Positions 1 to 8,188 are shown, counted from the first letter of the stretch. The stretch: 34,317 bases of DNA from Methanosarcina sp. (GCA_013331265.1 DUGS01000155.1:26094-60410); one strand, 5' to 3'. Program-made: numbers and translations. The notes: generated by a model not told the origin, from the sequence alone.

Positions 1-62
1 TCTCTTTGCAGGATTGCAGCTTTCTCAGGAAGATCTCCCTTAACATACTCCTTGCTTACCAT
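1..62 (-). CDS. Partial ORF start running off the left edge, unrecognised
   Basis: Only the first 20 or so codons are present (MVSKEYVKGDLPEKAAI...), read leftward from an ATG at 62. An AGGAG lies about 10 bases upstream, inside the end of the preceding minus-strand ORF. The start overlaps that ORF's stop codon by a few bases, an arrangement typical of translationally coupled genes. Too little is visible to name a family. Confidence 0.4.
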   Translation of the reverse strand, partial: MVSKEYVKGDLPEKAAILQR

Positions 63-289
63 AATATTACACTCTCCTGGTTTTCCCAATTTAATAGATC
101 AAGGCCTGTTTCAGGATCCAACCAGTTATCCTGAGCCGATGTCCAGACATCAGTGCAAAAACTGAGCTGATGAATGAGCCGAAGTTCCCAAACAATAATT
201 TGACCCGCAAATAAACGAATCTGGAAACCTGCTTTAGCCCCTGAAAAATTTGACCCCATAATAACTACAGAACCTTGATAACCCGGCAC
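56..289 (-). CDS. Small hypothetical ORF (77 aa), possibly a gene remnant
   Basis: This minus-strand ORF has no recognisable domain. Its C-terminal half is rich in Trp, Asp and Asn (ending NQESVILW), while its N-terminus looks arbitrary and no strong ribosome-binding site precedes the ATG. Its stop overlaps the start of the next minus-strand ORF (1-62), which favours at least its 3' end being genuine coding sequence. It may be the C-terminal remnant of a longer gene joined to unrelated upstream DNA. No function is proposed. Confidence 0.3.
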   Translation of the reverse strand: MPGYQGSVVIMGSNFSGAKAGFQIRLFAGQIIVWELRLIHQLSFCTDVWTSAQDNWLDPETGLDLLNWENQESVILW

Positions 290-781
290 CCTTCCGGATT
301 AGAGGTTAACTTCTGGACTCGTAAAAGAGAGCACCAGATTACAGAATATATGTTCAAGACAATATAAATTGTTCTGCTTTTTAACTCAATACAATTTTTT
401 GCCTTTTAACAATTTACGCTTGTGGTTTATTTTAAAAAATTAGATAAATATGCAGGCAAGCGAAATATCAATTAAAAAAGAAATTTTAAATAAGTGACAG
501 GTAGGTTGAAAATGAGCGAATTATAAGCCCCTGAGTTGAGTCTGTACTAAAAATGAGTAGTTAGTTTAAATAAGAGAGCTTTAAGGTTCTAAAGTGAAAA
601 TGAGAGGTGTAGTGGGGAAAAAAATACGGCGTGAGTCATGAGTTTTCGGAGAAGAGTGTGACAATTGATTATTTTTTAGTAATTACAACGAAAGGGTCTA
701 ATGCAGTTTTGAATTGTTACTTTTTGATAAGTTTAAATATCATAGAAGTTAATTTTTACTCATATTGGAGAAGGAATTAGG
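290..781. other. AT-rich non-coding stretch upstream of the DUF262 gene
   Basis: No gene is seen. Stop codons are frequent in all frames and several short direct motifs of the form AAAATGAG recur between about 510 and 615. The segment around 488-527 resembles one at 16467-16507. A TATA-like sequence near the right end probably drives the DUF262-HEPN pair. Confidence 0.6.
732..740 (+). promoter_or_regulatory. TATA box for the DUF262-HEPN genes
   Basis: TTTAAATAT lies about 45 bases before the start codon, giving an expected transcript start near 760-765 and a short leader containing GGAG and AGG motifs just before the ATG at 782. This is inferred from the archaeal TATA consensus only. Confidence 0.45.
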
Positions 782-1924
782 ATGACTGAAGAATTACTTG
801 ATAATTATTATGATGAATTCTCATCTGATAATGAGGAATTATCACTGGACGATGATAAATTAGTAAATGATGTAATAAAAACAAAGAATAGTTTATCAAC
901 TGACCGCATGGATATGTCTTTTGGCGAAATAATGAATATGTATGAAAGAAATGAAATTATTATCGATCCAGAATTCCAAAGGTTGTTTCGCTGGTCAATT
1001 GAACAGCAAACACGCTTTATAGAATCTATACTTTTAGGCATCCCAATTCCTCCTATCTTTGTTGCTGAGGATAAAAATGGTAGATGGGAATTAGTAGATG
1101 GGCTACAAAGAATTTCTACTGTCCTATCCTTTTTTGGAGTACTTAGAACTCTTCCTGATAAAAATAAGTGGGCGTTTTCAAAAGGAGAATTAATTGAGTC
1201 TTTAGAAAACTATGATTGTGATAAAATTCCTTTAAAAATTAATCTGAACATTAAACGTGCAATTTGTAGAATTGAGATCGTAAAATGGAACAGTGCAATG
1301 GATATGCGATACGAGCTTTTTAACAGGTTAAATACCGGAGGCTCTCCTCTTACTGAGCAGGAAATAAGAAATTGTATTTTTAGGGGGACTTCGAGCAATT
1401 TTAACAATTTCTTAACAAGAATGGCATCAGACGAAACGTTTATCCGTTTAATTCAGCCAACTAAGAGACAAGAGGAGCAAAAATATTTAGAAGAACTTGT
1501 GTTAAGGTTTGTGTCATTGATGAATAATGAATGGGAAAATTCAATTAATTGGGAAAACACAGGAGATAAACTTTCTACTTATATGACTTTATTTATGAAA
1601 AGAACAACTAGAGATCTAAACTTTAATTTTGGTTACTATGAGACTTTGTTCCAGAGAATGTTGAAATTATTGGAACCGTTAGGTTATGAAATATTCAGAG
1701 CTTCAAATGGCGTTTTTTCAACAAGCTACTATGATGGGATTACTATTGGAATCGCATCAAATATTGATTATTATGAAAAAGTTGAAAGCTCCATAATTAA
1801 GCAAAAAATAAATGAACTCGTAACCAGCCCGATATTCATTAAAAATATTGGGGCTGGTTCTAGTACTAAAAACAGAGTAATTAATAGAATAAAGATTGCG
1901 CTTGATATTTTTAATGTTGAGTAA
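782..1924 (+). CDS. DUF262 (GmrSD N-terminal-like) domain protein
   Basis: The 380-residue product carries the hallmarks of the DUF262 / ParB-like family found in GmrS-type type IV restriction proteins and other defence genes. These are a PEFQR..RW segment near residues 63-71, a DGLQR nucleotide-binding/hydrolysis motif at 106-110, and an NRLNTGGSPLTEQEIRN segment near 181-197. The first 40 residues are acidic and probably disordered. There is no DUF1524 HNH nuclease domain, so this is a DUF262-only protein rather than a full GmrSD. Translation begins at an ATG preceded by GGAG and AGG motifs. The HEPN gene follows after 5 bases, so the two are almost certainly co-translated. In this family NTP binding by DUF262 usually controls a partner nuclease; applying that here is inference. 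Codons are AT-rich compared with the housekeeping genes downstream. Confidence 0.88.
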   Translation: MTEELLDNYYDEFSSDNEELSLDDDKLVNDVIKTKNSLSTDRMDMSFGEIMNMYERNEIIIDPEFQRLFRWSIEQQTRFIESILLGIPIPPIFVAEDKNGRWELVDGLQRISTVLSFFGVLRTLPDKNKWAFSKGELIESLENYDCDKIPLKINLNIKRAICRIEIVKWNSAMDMRYELFNRLNTGGSPLTEQEIRNCIFRGTSSNFNNFLTRMASDETFIRLIQPTKRQEEQKYLEELVLRFVSLMNNEWENSINWENTGDKLSTYMTLFMKRTTRDLNFNFGYYETLFQRMLKLLEPLGYEIFRASNGVFSTSYYDGITIGIASNIDYYEKVESSIIKQKINELVTSPIFIKNIGAGSSTKNRVINRIKIALDIFNVE

Positions 1925-1929
1925 TTATT

Positions 1930-2568
1930 ATGAGTAGATTAGAGCAAGAGTTACTATATGAGGTGGATTGGAGAACAAATGAACTGTCTGTCATAAGAAC
2001 AATTCCGATCTTATGTAATTGCAGTCCTAAGCAAATACAGATATTAGAAAGATATTCAGTGGTTGCAATATATTCAATATGGGAGGGATTTGTTGAAACA
2101 GGTTTTGGTTTATATGTCAGAGAAATAAATGGTTTAAATTTAACTTACAAAGAAATTCATTTAAACATTTTAACTCATGATATATTTGTTAAGTTTGATT
2201 TGACAGAAGAGCAAAGAAAGCATTTTGTTAATAAATGTAAATTTATAGATAAAATTATTGAGTTTCCTAAATTACCTGTGAACATATCTCCAATATTACC
2301 TACAGAATCAAATATTGGTTTCGATGTAATAAATCAAATATTAACACACTTTTGTTTGGACAAATTACCTGCAAAAGAATTTGAGCAACGTTTTAAAAAA
2401 TTACTTCATTACAGAAATAATATTGCACATGGTCAATGCTCTTTACCCGTAGATAGAGAACTTATTAATGATTTCATTCTTACTGTGATAGATGCAATGA
2501 GTGACGTTACGATTCGGATAGTAGAAGGGTTTGAAAACAAAAAATATCTAAATGAAATACCTCGCTAA
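1930..2568 (+). CDS. HEPN-domain putative RNase (MAE_28990/MAE_18760-like)
   Basis: The 212-residue protein has the WEGFVE segment near residues 51-56 and a terminal HEPN catalytic motif R-X4-H (YRNNIAHG, R162 and H167). This pattern is typical of the MAE_28990/MAE_18760 group of HEPN nucleases. HEPN proteins of this type are metal-independent RNases used as toxins or defence effectors. The start codon lies 5 bases after the DUF262 stop and has no strong ribosome-binding site, pointing to translational coupling. DUF262 plus this HEPN type recurs as a gene pair in bacteria and archaea. The role is inferred: DUF262 as NTP-dependent sensor or regulator, HEPN as effector. Both catalytic residues are intact. 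Confidence 0.8.
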   Translation: MSRLEQELLYEVDWRTNELSVIRTIPILCNCSPKQIQILERYSVVAIYSIWEGFVETGFGLYVREINGLNLTYKEIHLNILTHDIFVKFDLTEEQRKHFVNKCKFIDKIIEFPKLPVNISPILPTESNIGFDVINQILTHFCLDKLPAKEFEQRFKKLLHYRNNIAHGQCSLPVDRELINDFILTVIDAMSDVTIRIVEGFENKKYLNEIPR

Positions 2569-2841
2569 TTTTTTAGAACACAAACAAAAAGAGACTTTAG
2601 AATAAATTATTACTACTCTCACTACTCTTTTGCTTCTATGCAGAAAGACCTTAAGAAGCCCTATAAAGCGAGTTCACTTTTTTTCGATGAATCTCAATCT
2701 CTAAAATAAGTCCTAATCGAGTTGAAGATGAGCATTTTGATTGAATAGAATGAATGTTGACCTTACTTTGTAATAGATATATTTAAGTAATATTCTCAGA
2801 ACATTACTTTGTGATTTTTTTAATAATAGAGATGATCGAAT
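2569..2841. other. Non-coding gap with a TATA box
   Basis: No gene is seen. TATATTTAAG at 2778-2787 is a good archaeal TATA box about 55-65 bases before the next ORF, so gene 2842-3447 probably has its own promoter. A TTACTTTGT motif occurs twice (near 2763 and 2805) flanking it. Confidence 0.5.
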
Positions 2842-3447
2842 ATGAATTTCAAACTTGATGAAGGAAAGCACATTCTTTGCCGATACAGGGAAATAGAAGA
2901 TCATCCAGATCCTTGTTTTAAAGAATTAACTTATGGAGAGTGCTATTATTTCGCTCCGACAATTAGAGAACACATCAAAGCTGGAAGCCACTACTTTTTC
3001 CAAACAACTATCAATAAACAGCGTTATATCACGGCTCACTATGTTGTGGAAAAAGTAGTAGAAGGTTGCGAAGCGAGACGCGATAATAAACTTAAAAAGA
3101 AATATAAAAATCCCCACATACGTCCTGAGGAACATCCAATATGGTGGGGAGGTTCTTATGATCCAGAAGACGATCCAATGACAGATGATGGGGATATCAT
3201 CATAATTGGAGATAAGAAAAGGTCTTTGGGAAAATTAAAAACTCCATTACTTTTAGATAGGGAGTTGGGGAAAAAACTTGAGTTTGAAAGCGGTAACAAA
3301 ATCAAATTTGATATAATCGACAAAAATGGTAATAAGTTGACAGATACCGCATGTATTAGTTCATGCACTCGCGTCCCTCGCTTAATTACAAAAAATGATG
3401 TTATTACTCTATTCAACGCAATAAGCTTGATGTACAATAAAGAATAA
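2842..3447 (+). CDS. Hypothetical protein (201 aa), possible accessory gene of the DUF262-HEPN locus
   Basis: I do not recognise this protein with certainty. It is soluble with mixed charge. Residues about 30-65 (GECYYFAPTIREHIKAG, then YFFQTTIN and YITAHYVVEKV) look like a small beta-barrel fold. Residues about 115-145 form an acidic stretch followed by DIIIIGDKKRSLGKLKTPLLLDREL. That layout vaguely recalls PUA/ASCH-like or nucleotide-modification-associated domains, but this is only an impression. It lies 273 bases after the HEPN gene on the same strand with its own likely TATA box, and shares the AT-rich base use of that pair. No strong ribosome-binding site precedes the ATG. Confidence 0.65.
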   Translation: MNFKLDEGKHILCRYREIEDHPDPCFKELTYGECYYFAPTIREHIKAGSHYFFQTTINKQRYITAHYVVEKVVEGCEARRDNKLKKKYKNPHIRPEEHPIWWGGSYDPEDDPMTDDGDIIIIGDKKRSLGKLKTPLLLDRELGKKLEFESGNKIKFDIIDKNGNKLTDTACISSCTRVPRLITKNDVITLFNAISLMYNKE

Positions 3448-3764
3448 GGAAGTACATAAGTCGCCTGTTAATTTCTCTATACAATTAGTTTCAGTATAGG
3501 CTCAATATTTGTTATCGGTTGGACTTTATGCTGTCTATAAGCAATAGATAAATTCTTTTATCTTTTTTGCAAGATATTCTTTTCTAGTTAGTGTAAATCT
3601 ATCTATTTTCAATACAAATCTATTGTAAGTGCCACAACAACCCGTTTCAGGAAGTGAATAAAATTATAGGACCAAATACACGAACAAGACACAATTTTTA
3701 CGTATAAAACTATAAAAACAGGAATCCGGTAAAAACAGAAAAATGTTTCAAAATAATGAAAGAA
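3448..3764. other. Non-coding stretch between convergent genes
   Basis: No gene, tRNA or mobile element is seen. The DNA is AT-rich and separates the accessory-type region on the left from the housekeeping genes on the right. It ends at the terminator hairpin of the rubrerythrin-like gene. Confidence 0.5.
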
Positions 3765-3784
3765 AACGGATCTTCTGATCCGTT
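3765..3784 (-). terminator. Terminator hairpin of the rubrerythrin-like gene
   Basis: AACGGATC and GATCCGTT form a perfect 8-bp stem with a 4-base loop, 2 bases past the minus-strand stop codon. On the minus strand it is followed by a T-rich run. Confidence 0.7.
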
Positions 3785-3786
3785 AT

Positions 3787-4167
3787 TTACTGCTTTTTCA
3801 TTCTTTCCAGAAAGCCCCTGAGCCCTGCCTTGTGCCTGGCTTCATCAAGGGACGCCCTCTCGAAGAAAAGGGCAGCTCTGGTATTGCCTTCTTTTCTTGC
3901 AAGTTCAGCAGCTTCGGCTTTTTCAACCTCAGCTTTGCTTTCCCCTTCAAGCATCATTTCAAGGTTTTCAACTGTTGTACTTTTCACAAGCCCCAGGATT
4001 TCAGCCACTTCTGTGGCATGCCAGGCTTCGTCCATTGCAATCTGACGGAGATAGACTGCAACATCTGCAAGCCCTTCCTGTTCAGCAATCTTCGACATTG
4101 CAAGGTACCACCCGACTTCAGTGGTTTCCCCTCTAAAGGTATCTTTCAGAATCTTTTCGAGACTCAT
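3787..4167 (-). CDS. Rubrerythrin-like di-iron protein without rubredoxin domain
   Basis: The 126-residue protein is a ferritin-like four-helix bundle. Candidate iron ligands follow the rubrerythrin pattern: E14, the E47-A-W-H50 motif, an acidic helix near E74/E76, and the E109-A-R-H112 motif. The C-terminal rubredoxin domain of classical rubrerythrins is absent. Such proteins reduce peroxide in anaerobes using an external electron donor. The ATG is preceded by GGTGAT, a close match to the archaeal anti-Shine-Dalgarno, and TATAAA lies about 35-45 bases upstream. The gene stands alone between unlike neighbours and ends in a clear terminator. The family is well supported; the peroxidase role is inferred. 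Confidence 0.85.
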   Translation of the reverse strand: MSLEKILKDTFRGETTEVGWYLAMSKIAEQEGLADVAVYLRQIAMDEAWHATEVAEILGLVKSTTVENLEMMLEGESKAEVEKAEAAELARKEGNTRAALFFERASLDEARHKAGLRGFLERMKKQ

Positions 4168-4539
4168 AAAATCACCATTTATTTTTTAAGAATCCACCTT
4201 TATAAATTAAACGCGTGACCAGACACTGGTTTAAGATATCTGTTATGTTCGAGGAGATAGTAACCCAAGTTGCAAATTCTGATCGTGTTAAATCATTCGG
4301 TTTCCGAAGTGCTTAATCATTTAATTTAGCCCTTCGATATTAGATTTAAAGCGTAATGTAATATATCAGGGAAATGAATAAGACCTCTACATACCTTAAT
4401 GAAGAGAACACACAGATGAACAATAAAAATATACAAAAATAAGAATATCCTAATGAAGATAAAAATACATAAGATGGATGGAAAACAACCAGCATGAGAC
4501 GGATGGAAAACAACCAGCGTTAAAAATTCACATAAAGGT
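4168..4539. other. Intergenic stretch with promoter and a direct repeat
   Basis: No gene is seen. The left end holds the likely TATA box of the minus-strand rubrerythrin-like gene (about 4200-4212). The right end holds a short direct repeat (4476-4518). Confidence 0.5.
4476..4518. repeat. 18-bp direct repeat, two copies
   Basis: GGATGGAAAACAACCAGC occurs at 4476-4493 and again exactly at 4501-4518, with start points 25 bases apart. It sits just upstream of a decayed ferredoxin-like stretch. Function unknown. Confidence 0.75.
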
Positions 4540-4626
4540 CTGTGTTGTGAAATACCATCTTACTGTCTGGCATGCAGGATGTGTGTGAATGTCTGCATGG
4601 CAGATGCAATTATCCTTGAAAACTGA
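4540..4626 (+). pseudogene. Remnant of a 4Fe-4S ferredoxin-like coding sequence
   Basis: Frame +1 from 4540 reads a short peptide with the spacing C-x2-C-x2-C-x3-C (CLACRMCVNVC, 4564-4596) followed by MADAIILEN and a TGA at 4624. This is the arrangement of a 4Fe-4S cluster site, although the usual Pro after the last Cys is missing. The frame is open back to a TGA at 4495 but has no ATG, GTG or TTG before the motif. I read it as a decayed fragment rather than a working gene. Confidence 0.45.
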
Positions 4627-4655
4627 TTTTAAAAACGCATTCAGGATTGAGAAAT

Positions 4656-5414
4656 TTGTCACTTGAAATTCGAGTAGTACTTGTAGAACCCATGTACCAG
4701 GGAAATGTTGGGTCTGTTGCAAGAGCGATGAAAAACTTCGGATACTCCGACCTTGTTCTGGTAAACCCCTGCAAACTTGAAGGGCAGGCAAGAGCAATGT
4801 CTTCTCATGCACGAGATGTACTCGAAGGAGCAAGAATTACCTCAACACTTGAAGAAGCTGTAAAAGGGGCAGACCTGCTCATAGGGACCACAGGAGTCTC
4901 AAGCCTGAAAACGGGAGAACATATCCGCCTTCCTCTTTATACAGTAAAAGAAGTAAAAGAAAAACTTAAAGGATACAGCGGCACTATCGCAGTCCTTTTC
5001 GGGCGTGAGGACAATGGTTTTAGTAATGACGAACTGAAAGGCTTTGATATGCTTATCACGGTCCCTACTTCGGAAATATATCCGATTATGAACCTTTCTC
5101 ACGCCGTTGCAATTGTGCTTTACGAACTCTCGGAGCTTGAAGGAGGAAGTAATCCCCTTGCAGAGGGTTTTGACCTGCAGCTTCTATACGGGCATCTGGA
5201 TGAGCTGCTTGAGGAAATAGACTATCCGGCTCACAAAAAAGATAAAACTTCCCTGATGCTGAGGAGAATATTCGGAAGAGCAGGGCTTACTCCGAGAGAA
5301 GTCCAGACTCTAAGGGGCATAATAAGGAAAAGCGAGAGAAAAATGGGACTTGCACCAGAGGCAGAAACCCTGCAAAAAACGGAAAATTCAGAAAGCATAG
5401 AAAAGTTCATATGA
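4656..5414 (+). CDS. trmJ: TrmJ-like tRNA/rRNA 2'-O-methyltransferase (SpoU/SPOUT family)
   Basis: The N-terminus (VVLVEPMYQGNVGSVARAMKNFG) is typical of TrmJ. Later motifs also fit a SPOUT trefoil-knot enzyme: LFGREDNGFSNDEL (AdoMet-binding knot) and IPT-like VPTSEIYPIMNLSHAVAIVLYEL. Archaeal TrmJ methylates the 2'-OH of C32 in tRNA. The C-terminal 90 residues form a charged extension (KKDKTSLMLRRIFGRAGLTPREVQTLRGIIRK) also seen in the family. Two TTG codons could start it, at 4647 and 4656. I chose 4656 because AGGA at 4643-4646 is then properly spaced; at 4647 it would abut the start codon. Exact tRNA specificity is inferred. Confidence 0.85.
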   Translation: MSLEIRVVLVEPMYQGNVGSVARAMKNFGYSDLVLVNPCKLEGQARAMSSHARDVLEGARITSTLEEAVKGADLLIGTTGVSSLKTGEHIRLPLYTVKEVKEKLKGYSGTIAVLFGREDNGFSNDELKGFDMLITVPTSEIYPIMNLSHAVAIVLYELSELEGGSNPLAEGFDLQLLYGHLDELLEEIDYPAHKKDKTSLMLRRIFGRAGLTPREVQTLRGIIRKSERKMGLAPEAETLQKTENSESIEKFI

Positions 5415-5536
5415 TAATAAGCATGTCTTATCAGAACCTATTATACGTTTTTTGACTTTTTTGAGGACCGTTTTCAAGCAGAAACAACCTGATCAAAGAT
5501 AGAAATTTTACATAAAATCCAATTTCTGAGAATGTT

Positions 5537-7642
5537 ATGACTGAAACAGAAAGCAAGTGGGACGAGAAACTAAAGAGATTCTTTAAAGATTATTACTGGA
5601 ATGAAATCCTTCAACTGGCAAACGAATACCCGGACCAGCGAAGCCTTGACGTCGATTTCACAGATATAGAGAAGTTTGACAGGGAGCTTTCGAAGGAATT
5701 TCTTGAGCACCCAGGAGAACTCATATCTGCAGCCGAAGCCGCCCTGAAAGAAATCGACCTGCCTGTTGAAAAGAGCATGGATCAGGCTCATGTAAGGGTT
5801 ATGAAAATTCCCAACAGGGTCCCTATCAGGGAACTGAGAAGCAAACATCTCTCGCGCTTTGTTGCAATCGAGGGCATGATAAGAAAAGCAACAGAGGTCA
5901 GGCCAAGGATCACGAAAGCCGCCTTCCAGTGTCTCAGATGCGAGCACCTTACCATTGTGGAACAGAACAGCTTCAAGTTCGAAGAACCCTTTGCAGGCTG
6001 TGAAAATGAGACCTGCGGAAAGAAAGGGCCTTTCAAGATCTCAATTGAAGATTCAACCTTTATTGATGCTCAGAAACTCCAGATCCAGGAGTCTCCGGAA
6101 AACCTCAAGGGAGGCTCACAGCCACAGAGCCTTGAAGTGGACGCTGAAGATGACCTCACAGGAAATGTTACCCCCGGTGACCGTGTCATAATTAACGGAG
6201 TCCTGAAATCAAGGCAGCGCGCCCTCAAAGATGGAAAATCCACTTTCTACGACCTTGTACTGGAAGCAAATTCCATCGAGCGCCTGGACAAAGATTATGA
6301 TGAGCTTGAGATAACTGCCGAAGACGAGGAACAGATCCTTGAACTTTCCCGTGACCCGGCAATTTATGAAAAAATTATAGGGTCCATTGCACCTTCGATC
6401 TACGGATACGAAGATATCAAAGAAGCCCTTGCGCTTCAGCTTTTTTCAGGAGTTGTGAAAAGCCTTCCTGACGGCTCGAGAACAAGGGGCGATATCCATA
6501 TTATGCTCGTAGGCGACCCCGGAATTGCAAAAAGTCAGCTGCTCCGTTATGTTGTCAAACTCTCTCCAAGAGGTGTCTTTGCTTCAGGGAGGAGCGCGTC
6601 TGCAAGCGGTTTGACTGCAGCTGCCGTAAAAGACGACATGAATGATGGCAGGTGGACAATAGAAGGTGGAGCCCTTGTAATGGCTGATATGGGGGTTGCT
6701 GCTGTTGACGAAATGGACAAAATGAGAACAGAGGACAAGAGTGCTCTGCATGAGGCAATGGAACAGCAGACCATAAGTATAGCCAAAGCAGGAATCATTG
6801 CAACCCTGAAGTCCCGATGCGCCCTTCTTGGGGCTGCAAACCCCAAATACGGCCGCTTTGACAGGTACGAGGGGCTTGCAGATCAAATAAATATGCCTCC
6901 TGCCCTGCTTTCCCGTTTTGATCTGATCTTCGTTTTGCTCGATACCCCAAACCAGTCCCTGGACAGCAGGATTGCAAACCATATCCTTCAGTCGCATTAT
7001 GCAGGCGAGCTCTCCGAACAGCGGCAAAAACTTCCCGGATCTACCATTACAGAAGATTTTGTTGATGCGGAACTGGAAATAATCCAGCCCGTTATAGAAG
7101 CAGAAATTATGCGGAAGTATGTTGCATATTCACGAAAAAATGTTTATCCTGTAATGGAAGAAGATGCAAGACGTTACCTCATTAATTTCTATACGGACAT
7201 CAGGAAGAGTGGAGAAGGCAAGAATACACCCGTGCCCGTGACCGCAAGGCAGCTTGAAGCGCTGGTTCGCCTCTCCGAAGCAAGTGCACGGGTCCGCCTC
7301 AGTAATATCGTCACCCTGGGAGATGCAAAACGGACTATAAGAATCACCATGAACTGCCTTAAAAACGTAGGAGTTGATCCTGAAACAGGGGCTCTTGATG
7401 CAGACATACTTGCTTCGGGCACAAGCATGAGCCAGAGGAATAAAATAAAACTCCTTAAAGATATAATAAAGAAGGTCTCTGAAAGACATCCCGGGGCCAA
7501 AGCTCCTCTCGAAGAAGTCTATGCAGAGGCTGAAAAAGAGCACGGCATAGATAGGGGACACGCAGAGGAATACATAAAGAAAATGAAGCAGAGAGGCGAC
7601 ATTCTTTCTCCTGACCAGACCCACATCAGACTCATCAATTAA
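5537..7642 (+). CDS. mcm: Replicative DNA helicase MCM
   Basis: This 701-residue protein is a full-length archaeal minichromosome maintenance helicase, the motor that unwinds DNA at replication forks as a hexamer. The N-terminal domain has a zinc site (C132, C135, C155, C160) and an OB fold. The AAA+ domain shows Walker A GDPGIAKS (326-333), Walker B with VDEMD (390-394), sensor 1 GAANP (432-436) and the arginine-finger segment SRFD (459-462). The C-terminus is a winged-helix domain (about residues 620-701). The ATG is preceded by only a weak ribosome-binding site. No replication partner gene is adjacent, but the RfcS clamp-loader subunit and a DHH nuclease lie elsewhere in the window. Confidence 0.97.
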   Translation: MTETESKWDEKLKRFFKDYYWNEILQLANEYPDQRSLDVDFTDIEKFDRELSKEFLEHPGELISAAEAALKEIDLPVEKSMDQAHVRVMKIPNRVPIRELRSKHLSRFVAIEGMIRKATEVRPRITKAAFQCLRCEHLTIVEQNSFKFEEPFAGCENETCGKKGPFKISIEDSTFIDAQKLQIQESPENLKGGSQPQSLEVDAEDDLTGNVTPGDRVIINGVLKSRQRALKDGKSTFYDLVLEANSIERLDKDYDELEITAEDEEQILELSRDPAIYEKIIGSIAPSIYGYEDIKEALALQLFSGVVKSLPDGSRTRGDIHIMLVGDPGIAKSQLLRYVVKLSPRGVFASGRSASASGLTAAAVKDDMNDGRWTIEGGALVMADMGVAAVDEMDKMRTEDKSALHEAMEQQTISIAKAGIIATLKSRCALLGAANPKYGRFDRYEGLADQINMPPALLSRFDLIFVLLDTPNQSLDSRIANHILQSHYAGELSEQRQKLPGSTITEDFVDAELEIIQPVIEAEIMRKYVAYSRKNVYPVMEEDARRYLINFYTDIRKSGEGKNTPVPVTARQLEALVRLSEASARVRLSNIVTLGDAKRTIRITMNCLKNVGVDPETGALDADILASGTSMSQRNKIKLLKDIIKKVSERHPGAKAPLEEVYAEAEKEHGIDRGHAEEYIKKMKQRGDILSPDQTHIRLIN

Positions 7643-7713
7643 GTAAAAAAACAGTTTTAATATATAATACTTAAAAAATTTGCTGCACACCAGAAAAATG
7701 CCCGCAGACAGGA

Positions 7714-7752
7714 ACAGCTTACCTGCAAACAAAATAATGATGGTTAAGCTGT
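7714..7752. repeat. 8-bp inverted repeat between mcm and the DUF424 gene
   Basis: ACAGCTTA at 7714-7721 and TAAGCTGT at 7745-7752 are perfect inverted copies separated by 23 bases. They could form an RNA hairpin at the end of the mcm transcript or in the leader of the next gene. A chance occurrence is possible. Confidence 0.4.
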
Positions 7753-7794
7753 AAATACTAAAAGGGCAAAATATTACTTAAAAAAAGGGAAAGT

Positions 7795-8085
7795 ATGCAC
7801 CTAAAGACCTATAAAAATGGAGAGCATGTGCTTGTTGCAGCCTGTGATGAGGAAGTGCTCGGAAAAACCCTGAAATATGGCAACACTACAGTAGAAATAA
7901 ACAGAGCTTTCTATGGCGGAGAGCTTGTCTCTGAGGAAGAGCTCCAGAAAGTTCTGGAAGGAGCTACGACTGCAAATCTCTTCGGGGAAAAAACGATTAA
8001 ATGCGCCATAAAATGCGGGCTTGTCGATCCTGACTCAGTAATCATGATCGACTGCATACCTCATGCTCAGGTGTTTAGAGTTTGA
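7795..8085 (+). CDS. DUF424 family protein
   Basis: A 96-residue protein matching the archaeal DUF424 family. It begins MHLKTYKNGEHVLVAACDEE, has EINRAFYGGELV in the middle and ends with IDCIPHAQVFRV. Family members are small conserved archaeal proteins with no firmly assigned enzyme activity. It lies 152 bases after mcm on the same strand. The ribosome-binding site is weak (GGGAAAGT directly before the ATG). Identification rests on overall sequence pattern. Confidence 0.8.
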   Translation: MHLKTYKNGEHVLVAACDEEVLGKTLKYGNTTVEINRAFYGGELVSEEELQKVLEGATTANLFGEKTIKCAIKCGLVDPDSVIMIDCIPHAQVFRV

Positions 8086-8188
8086 AAAAACTGTAACATC
8101 TCAAACGGTTATTTAAACGGCTGAAAACAGTGGGGTATGGAAATTCCCGGTTTAATTCTCCGGGCTGGCTCTATCAAGTCAAATAAAA

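Noticed and set aside
3832..4218. 128-codon plus-strand ORF over the rubrerythrin-like gene
   Set aside because: The minus strand carries the iron-ligand motifs, promoter and terminator; the plus-strand frame is its shadow.
6584..7027. 147-codon minus-strand ORF inside mcm
   Set aside because: Antisense shadow of the AAA+ domain with no domain of its own.
7130..7732. 200-codon minus-strand ORF over the end of mcm
   Set aside because: Antisense to the conserved MCM C-terminus, with a Cys/Phe-rich low-likelihood composition typical of a shadow frame.
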